Below the pieces are notes generated by a model, which was not told the DNA's origin, made no database searches, and saw nothing but the letters and a program-made list of their open reading frames with translations. A program made the translations under genes and the position numbers. 64,000 nt of DNA from Corynebacterium sp. HMSC036D02 (GTDB lineage Bacteria; Actinomycetota; Actinomycetes; Mycobacteriales; Mycobacteriaceae). Shown piece by piece: positions 59,216 to 64,000 of the stretch; the stretch's first letter is position 1; each line of letters starts with the position of its first letter. The DNA lies in assembly GCF_001836165.1 (NCBI RefSeq), contig NZ_KV827706.1, positions 161,759 through 225,758 on the forward strand, in the 5' to 3' direction.

Positions 59216-60217
59216 CTAAACCGTCTCAACTGGGACCACGGTGCGCAGCCATTCCGCGGTGGTGGAGAGGGCTTCCTGCAGCGGTTCGGGGCGGGAAAGA
59301 AAGAGATCGTGGCGCCCATTATTTACAATGTGGAGCGTATAGCGAGCGCTGAGCTCCTTGGCCCATCGCTGGCTTTGGCGTACGTCCACGACAACATCGG
59401 CGGTGTTAGTGGATTCGCTATAGGGCTGATTGAGCTCGGAACGCCCTGAAGTCATGGTCAGCAGCGGGAGTCCCATGTCGATGCGGCCGGAATGGATCGC
59501 GTCGAAGCCATGGAAGACCGCTGCTACCCAGCCCAAGTATTTCGGATGCCCGCCCAGTGGCTTGAAGCGACGGTCGAAATCCCAGTCACCCTGCTCTTTG
59601 GAATGGATAGATTCCCCGTAGGCAGTGAGATCGCCTCCGGGAATCGGGAACCTTGGGGCGATAGCAGCGCCGGCGTAGATTACGTTCTTGAGCAGCTCAT
59701 AAGTTTTATCCGCCATTCCCATCATGGCCAACCAGGGGCTGTTGAAGACGACGCCGGAGATACGGTTGAAGCGGTCGCGGTCCTGGCGGCGGAGGCGATC
59801 CAGCCAGAGTGCGATGATGGTGCCGGCGGTGGAGTGGCCCATGATGACGACACGCTGGTTGGGGAGGGCGTCGAGAGCCGCGTTGAGGTCGGCGTCGTAA
59901 TACTTCATATCGCTGATGTAATGCCAGGTTTGGCCGCTCCTTCGGGAGCGCCCGCACTTGCGCAAGTCGAGAGCATAAAAGGCATAGCCGAGCTCGTAGA
60001 AATAGCGCGCTACGTGTTCGTGGAAGAAGTAGTCCGTCATGCCATGGACCCACACCAAGGCGGGGCGGTCATCGTGGGCATCCGTGTCGGGACAGTAGCG
60101 CACGAGCGTCGCGCACACATCGCCCTCGCCATCAGGGTCGGCGCCGAGTTCAAGGGTGGTGGTTTGGAAATCGGGCCCGAGGAAATCTTCTGTCCATTCG
60201 AGTTCGTCATATGTCAT
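59216..60217 (-). CDS. Alpha/beta hydrolase (S33-like)
   Basis: A ~333-residue hydrolase-fold protein. Oxyanion region LVWVHGMTDYFF, nucleophile MGHSTAGTIIAL (GxSxG) and a C-terminal VVVDVRQSQRW and NNGRHDLFLSRPE carrying the probable Asp/His. Substrate unknown; a monoacylglycerol lipase-like or esterase role is plausible. Start at 60217 (MTYDELEW): a TATTAT -10 on the minus strand (60225-60230) ends seven bases upstream. The ATG at 60226 overlaps that -10 and is less likely. Confidence 0.85.
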   Translation of the reverse strand: MTYDELEWTEDFLGPDFQTTTLELGADPDGEGDVCATLVRYCPDTDAHDDRPALVWVHGMTDYFFHEHVARYFYELGYAFYALDLRKCGRSRRSGQTWHYISDMKYYDADLNAALDALPNQRVVIMGHSTAGTIIALWLDRLRRQDRDRFNRISGVVFNSPWLAMMGMADKTYELLKNVIYAGAAIAPRFPIPGGDLTAYGESIHSKEQGDWDFDRRFKPLGGHPKYLGWVAAVFHGFDAIHSGRIDMGLPLLTMTSGRSELNQPYSESTNTADVVVDVRQSQRWAKELSARYTLHIVNNGRHDLFLSRPEPLQEALSTTAEWLRTVVPVETV

Positions 60218-60488
60218 GGAGCTCATAATAGGCCGTGCAGCCAGGTACGTCGGGCGGGGCGGAGCGCTAGCGGCAGATGTCCTGCACCACGAATGGGGTA
60301 ATGGGCTCGGATTCGGGCATTTATTCTCCCAGGAATGCCTATTTTGCGGCGAGGGGCGTAAGGTGGAGTCAATGCTTGACGGACCTCTCGCAGGGGAGGT
60401 CTGTATGCCGGTTTGCTTCCTAGCATCGTCGAGCGCTTCTCACCGCGCCCTGTGCACCCACATGCGCCGGGCACTTGACCACAACGAA

Positions 60489-60494
60489 TATATC
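60489..60494 (+). promoter_or_regulatory. mqo promoter -10 candidate
   Basis: TATATC lies ~24 bp before the mqo GTG, with AAGAGG as a ribosome binding site between. Further upstream a GACCTC/GAGGTC inverted repeat (60382-60387 with 60396-60401) could be an operator or a structured element. The rest of 60227-60517 shows nothing I recognise. Confidence 0.4.
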
Positions 60495-60517
60495 GACTCA
60501 AAGAGGTAATAAGTACA

Positions 60518-62020
60518 GTGTCCTCCGATAAGAAGACAGCACAAGTAGTAGACGAGGTTGAGGTCGCACTCATTGGTGCAGGTATTATGAGCGCCACCCT
60601 CGGCGCCATGCTGCGTGAGCTCGAGCCTAGCTGGACCCAAATGGTCTTCGAGCGCCTAGATGGACCTGCCCTTGAGTCCTCTTCGCCGTGGAACAACGCC
60701 GGTACTGGCCACTCCGCGCTGTGCGAGCTGAACTACACCCCGGAGAAAAATGGCCGCATTGATATCTCCAAGGCTTTGAACATCAATGAGAAGTTTCAGG
60801 TTTCTCGCCAGTTCTGGTCCCACCAGCTCGACAACGGCATCCTGACGGACCCGAAGGCCTTCATCAACCCAGTCCCGCATGTGTCCTTTGCGCAGGGCTC
60901 CATCCAGGTGGATTACCTGAAGCGCCGTTTCGACGCGCTGAAGGATAACCACATGTTCCCGAACATGCAGTTCAGCGACGATGACGCCACCTTCCAGGAG
61001 AAGCTGCCCCTGATGTCCCAGGGTCGTGACTTCAACTCCCAGAAGGTTGCCATCTCTTGGACCGAGGCGGGCACCGACGTCAACTTTGGCGCCCTGGCTA
61101 AGCAGTTCTTCACTGCCGCTAAGGCTGCCGGTACCGAGATCCGTTATGGCCACGAGGTCGTTGATATCAAGCGTGAGGGATCCAAGTGGCGCGTGGTGGC
61201 AAAGAACCTCCACACCGGTGACTACCAGGCTGTCCACGCCAAGTTTGTCTTCGTAGGCGCCGGCGGTTACGCACTCGACCTGCTGCGTAAGGCTGGTGTC
61301 CGTGAGGTTTCTGGTTTCGCCGGTTTCCCGGTTTCGGGCCTGTGGCTGCGTTCCAAAAACCCGGAACTTGTCAAGCAGCACCACGCCAAGGTGTATGGCA
61401 AGGCTGCTGTGGGCGCTCCGCCGATGTCCGTGCCGCACCTGGATACCCGTGTCATCGACGGTGAAGAAGGCCTGTTGTTTGGCCCCTACGGTGGCTGGTC
61501 CCCGAAGTTCCTGAAGAAGGGCTCCTACCTGGACCTGTTTAAGTCCATCCGTCCGGACAACATCACCTCTTACCTGGGCGTGGCAGCACAGGAGTTTGGT
61601 CTGACCAAGTACCTGGTGACCGAGGTCCTCAAGGACTTCGACAAGCGCGTTGAAACCCTGAAGGAATATGTCCCGAGCGCTGACCCGGCTGATTGGGAGA
61701 CTGTCATCGCCGGCCAGCGTGTCCAGGTGATTAAGCCGGCGGGTGCACCGCAGTTCGGCTCCTTGGAGTTCGGTACCACCCTCATCAATAACCCTGAGGG
61801 CAACATCGCCGGCCTGCTCGGCGCTTCCCCGGGTGCTTCCATCACCCCGGCCATCATGGTGGAGCTGCTGGAGCGCTGCTTCGGTGAGCACATGATCCAG
61901 TGGGGCGATAAGATTCAGGAAATGATTCCGTCCTACGGCACCAAGCTCTCCAAGGACAAGAAGCTCTACAACGAGATGTGGGAGTACACGCAGAAGACGC
62001 TGCAGCTTGAGTCCAAGTAG
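60518..62020 (+). CDS. mqo: Malate:quinone oxidoreductase
   Basis: Membrane-associated FAD enzyme oxidising malate to oxaloacetate and passing electrons to menaquinone, replacing malate dehydrogenase in part of the TCA cycle; characteristic of corynebacteria. N-terminal VALIGAGIMSATLGAMLREL; SSPWNNAGTGHSALCELNY; YVFVGAGG-like FAD contacts; and SPGASITPAIMVELLERCFG. 500 residues. GTG start. Confidence 0.97.
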   Translation: MSSDKKTAQVVDEVEVALIGAGIMSATLGAMLRELEPSWTQMVFERLDGPALESSSPWNNAGTGHSALCELNYTPEKNGRIDISKALNINEKFQVSRQFWSHQLDNGILTDPKAFINPVPHVSFAQGSIQVDYLKRRFDALKDNHMFPNMQFSDDDATFQEKLPLMSQGRDFNSQKVAISWTEAGTDVNFGALAKQFFTAAKAAGTEIRYGHEVVDIKREGSKWRVVAKNLHTGDYQAVHAKFVFVGAGGYALDLLRKAGVREVSGFAGFPVSGLWLRSKNPELVKQHHAKVYGKAAVGAPPMSVPHLDTRVIDGEEGLLFGPYGGWSPKFLKKGSYLDLFKSIRPDNITSYLGVAAQEFGLTKYLVTEVLKDFDKRVETLKEYVPSADPADWETVIAGQRVQVIKPAGAPQFGSLEFGTTLINNPEGNIAGLLGASPGASITPAIMVELLERCFGEHMIQWGDKIQEMIPSYGTKLSKDKKLYNEMWEYTQKTLQLESK

Positions 62021-62321
62021 TTTCTCCTTTCGGCTCGTAGGTGCTTGCCTCGCAGGTTATTCTCAGTAATTGGCAGGAAGTGTTCAGTGCACCGGAACGC
62101 TTCACCAAGGACAACGCCCCATAATGATGTTGTGCGTTTGAGAGAGCGCATGCGAGAGAGATAGAGAGAACCCCAGCCGCGCGGGGCGGTCGGCCTGAGA
62201 AACCGACCGGGAGCGTGGCAGTGAAAGATAGAGACGCACCGCCGCCCCGAGACTCCGTTTCCTTTCCTACGGAGACCTCGGGGCGGTGGTGTGTTTCCTT
62301 CTGTTTCTGCGCTTTAGGCTC
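62021..62321. other. Structured mqo-selO intergenic region
   Basis: No protein gene. From ~62120 it carries a CATAAT hexamer, a GA-rich stretch, then stems CCCC/GGGG (62171-62186) and CGGTCGG/CCGACCG (62187-62193 with 62203-62209), ending in a strong bidirectional terminator at 62237-62300. The order is compatible with a small RNA or a structured 3' UTR of mqo. Confidence 0.45.
62237..62300. terminator. Bidirectional terminator of mqo and selO
   Basis: 15-bp stem with one G-T wobble (62237-62251 with 62277-62291) and an inner CTCCGT/ACGGAG stem (62253-62258 with 62269-62274). TGTTTCCTTCTGTTT follows on the plus strand. Confidence 0.85.
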
Positions 62322-63710
62322 CTAGGTTCCGCAGAAGGTGAGATAGCCTTCCGTACCGCCGGGCTGCTCATACTCCGGCGCAGCATTAAAAGGATGCGTG
62401 GTGGCGTGCAGGAGACGGGCGAACTCTTCGGCATCGCCCAGAGCGCTTTCGACCAGCCGCGGCCGGGGAATCACGCGCGGTACGGTCTGGTCTAGGAGCT
62501 TGATGTCAGGGCCACTTGTGCAGTAGGCATCAACGAAACTCCTATCCTCGAACTTCTCATAGGCTGCCGCAGGTTCGCCTGCCACGGCGTTGACGAGGCT
62601 GCGGTTGGCCTGTGTCAGGTCCGGGGCGGCCTCTGCGAGGGCAGCGCTGTACTCCTGGAAAAGCTCGTCGGGCATCTGCAGGCGACGCTGTGCCTCTCGG
62701 CGGCGGGCCCTCTCATAACGTTCGCCAAAGGTATCGATAGCCTCTTGAGCCCAGGTGAGGGCGATGTCAGGGGAGTCGTCGAAAAGCGGCAGCAGTGACT
62801 CCGCCAACCGCGCAAGGTTCCATCCCAGCATGTCGGGCTGGCGCCCAAAACGGTAGCGGCCCTGCGTATCGATGGAGCTAAACCAGGTGTTGGGGTCATA
62901 GCTTTCCATGAACGCGCAGGGGCCGTAGTCAATGGTTTCGCCCGATAACGTGGTGTTATCGGTGTTCATCACGCCGTGAATAAAACCCAGCTGCATCCAC
63001 CCGGCGACCGTCGCGGCTTGTGCCTCCATGACGTGCGTGAATAGCTCCTGGCAGTCGGCGCCGGGGTAGTGGCGTTCACTGGTGTAGGCGGCGAGCTGTT
63101 CGAGTAGCCCGGGCACCTGCGAGTGCGCGGCAAAGTGGAAGGATCCGACACGGATGTGGCTTGCGGCCACCCGCACGAGGACCCCTGCCTCTTCCACCAT
63201 TTGGCGCTGGATGGGGCGCCCAGTGGCGAGGACCGCCAGCGAGCGCGTGGTGGGCACACCTAGGGCGTGTATCGACTCGGAAAAGAGATACTCACGCAAC
63301 ATTGAGCGCAGCGTGCCGCGTCCATCAGAGCCATAACGCGAGTAGGGAGTCAGCCCCGTGCCCTTGGCATGCAGATCCCACAGGCCCGAGGGGTTGTGAG
63401 AGGCGGTGGGGCCGGTGACTTCGCCCAAGAGCAGGGCGCGGCCGTCACCCATTGCCGGGTTATATTGTCCGAATTGAAAGCCCGCATAGGCCATCGCGTG
63501 GGGAGTGACTGCTCCGCGGCCGAGGAGGAACTCTATTCCGTCCTCACTGCGCAGCCAGTCTGGGTCGAGGCCGAGCTTAGCGGCTAGGTGCTCATTGAGC
63601 GCCACGATTCGTGGTGCTGGCTGTTCTTCCCCGCGGGTTGCCCTGACCATCTGTGGCAAGCGTTGGGCAAAGTCATTGTGCAGCTCAAAAGGCAGGGACT
63701 GCTCAGTCAT
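62322..63710 (-). CDS. selO: SelO/YdiU protein adenylyltransferase
   Basis: Pseudokinase-fold enzyme that AMPylates proteins, implicated in redox stress. Segments: YAGFQFGQYNPAMGDGRALL, GTGLTPYSRYGSDGRGTLRS, MLREYLFSESIHALGVPTTR, HGVMNTDNTTLSGETIDYGP (catalytic loop and metal-binding DYG) and WNLARLAESLLPL. It ends YLTFCGT: the Cys three residues from the end corresponds to the selenocysteine of eukaryotic SelO. 462 residues. ATG at 63710 overlaps the upstream gene. Confidence 0.95.
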   Translation of the reverse strand: MTEQSLPFELHNDFAQRLPQMVRATRGEEQPAPRIVALNEHLAAKLGLDPDWLRSEDGIEFLLGRGAVTPHAMAYAGFQFGQYNPAMGDGRALLLGEVTGPTASHNPSGLWDLHAKGTGLTPYSRYGSDGRGTLRSMLREYLFSESIHALGVPTTRSLAVLATGRPIQRQMVEEAGVLVRVAASHIRVGSFHFAAHSQVPGLLEQLAAYTSERHYPGADCQELFTHVMEAQAATVAGWMQLGFIHGVMNTDNTTLSGETIDYGPCAFMESYDPNTWFSSIDTQGRYRFGRQPDMLGWNLARLAESLLPLFDDSPDIALTWAQEAIDTFGERYERARRREAQRRLQMPDELFQEYSAALAEAAPDLTQANRSLVNAVAGEPAAAYEKFEDRSFVDAYCTSGPDIKLLDQTVPRVIPRPRLVESALGDAEEFARLLHATTHPFNAAPEYEQPGGTEGYLTFCGT

Positions 63711-64000
63711 CGCGGGACCCCAGGGTTCCGCGCACGCGAACGTGGACGTTGCCGCCTACCCAGAGCTCGTCCCCGTCATCGTCGATAAAGACGCGGCCAT
63801 CGCGGCCTACCTGACTGCCCTGTGCCGCGGTATAGCGGGCAGGAACGGCGCCCTTGGCGCGGAGGAACTGGGCAGCGCCGCCGTTGAAGGAACCGGTGAC
63901 GGGGTCCTCGAATTGCCCGGTGATGGCGCGAACCTCGTAGGCCGGTTCCACATCCCCGGTGAGGCCGACCACGCCGACTTTGACGCCGGGGGTGGGTGTG
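63703..64000 (-). CDS. PhzF-family protein, C-terminal part
   Basis: The last ~99 codons of a leftward gene whose start lies beyond the window. TPTPGVKVGVVGLTG and the signature FEDPVTGSFNGGAAQFL mark the PhzF (phenazine biosynthesis/epimerase-like) fold; the SFNGGAAQ part forms the second half of the active site. Its stop overlaps the selO start by eight bases, so the two are probably co-transcribed. Role unknown; most PhzF homologues do not make phenazines. Confidence 0.85.
   Translation of the reverse strand, partial: TPTPGVKVGVVGLTGDVEPAYEVRAITGQFEDPVTGSFNGGAAQFLRAKGAVPARYTAAQGSQVGRDGRVFIDDDGDELWVGGNVHVRVRGTLGSRDD

Overview
The window is a chromosomal segment of a high-GC actinobacterium, almost certainly a Corynebacterium. 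The evidence is a mycothione reductase, a malate:quinone oxidoreductase, an amt-glnK-glnD nitrogen cluster preceded by two perfect AmtR-type operators (CTAT-N6-ATAG), a Mrp antiporter with fused A and B subunits, and the actinobacterial DUF2469/DUF2631 proteins beside rnhB and dxr. Many genes have a TANNNT -10 hexamer 7-8 nt before the start codon and no Shine-Dalgarno, the leaderless-mRNA arrangement common in corynebacteria. I cannot name the species. I recognise no tRNA, rRNA, CRISPR array, insertion sequence or prophage.

Layout. 1-2.3 kb: a decayed 3' end of an smc-like gene, then ftsY. 2.4-8.6 kb: a translationally coupled Mrp Na+/H+ antiporter operon (mrpA(B)CDEFG). 8.7-12.6 kb: amt-glnK-glnD; amt is broken by one extra G in a G6 run. 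12.6-20.3 kb: ffh, a convergent acyltransferase, rpsP, a leftward cupin/TetR pair, rimM-trmD and a small unknown gene. 20.3-26.5 kb: tex, an HNH endonuclease-like gene and a YhgE/Pip membrane protein with long uninterrupted heptad arrays. 26.5-32.3 kb: a leftward thiamine operon (thiC-thiE-thiO-thiS-thiG-thiF) behind a TPP riboswitch.

32.4-40.2 kb: rplS, two tandem signal peptidases, rnhB, DUF2469, yraN, comM-like, dprA, xerC and a convergent M23-like secreted protein. 40.5-45 kb: rpsB, tsf, pyrH, frr and cdsA. 45-49.7 kb: a LapA-like membrane protein, rlmN, a two-gene ABC transporter and a DUF2631 membrane protein. 49.8-56.3 kb: dxr, rip1-like site-2 protease, ispG, a penicillin-binding lipoprotein and map. 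56.6-57.4 kb: two paralogous small secreted proteins of unknown function. 57.7-64 kb: mtr, an alpha/beta hydrolase, mqo, selO and the end of a PhzF-family gene.

Most of the window is core information processing (SRP pathway, ribosome biogenesis, translation factors, tRNA/rRNA methylation) interleaved with envelope, isoprenoid, thiamine, nitrogen and ion homeostasis genes. The least explained parts are the paired small secreted proteins (56.6-57.4 kb), the structured mqo-selO spacer, the heptad-array YhgE protein with its palindromic upstream site, the frameshifted amt behind intact AmtR operators, and the smc remnant beside ftsY.
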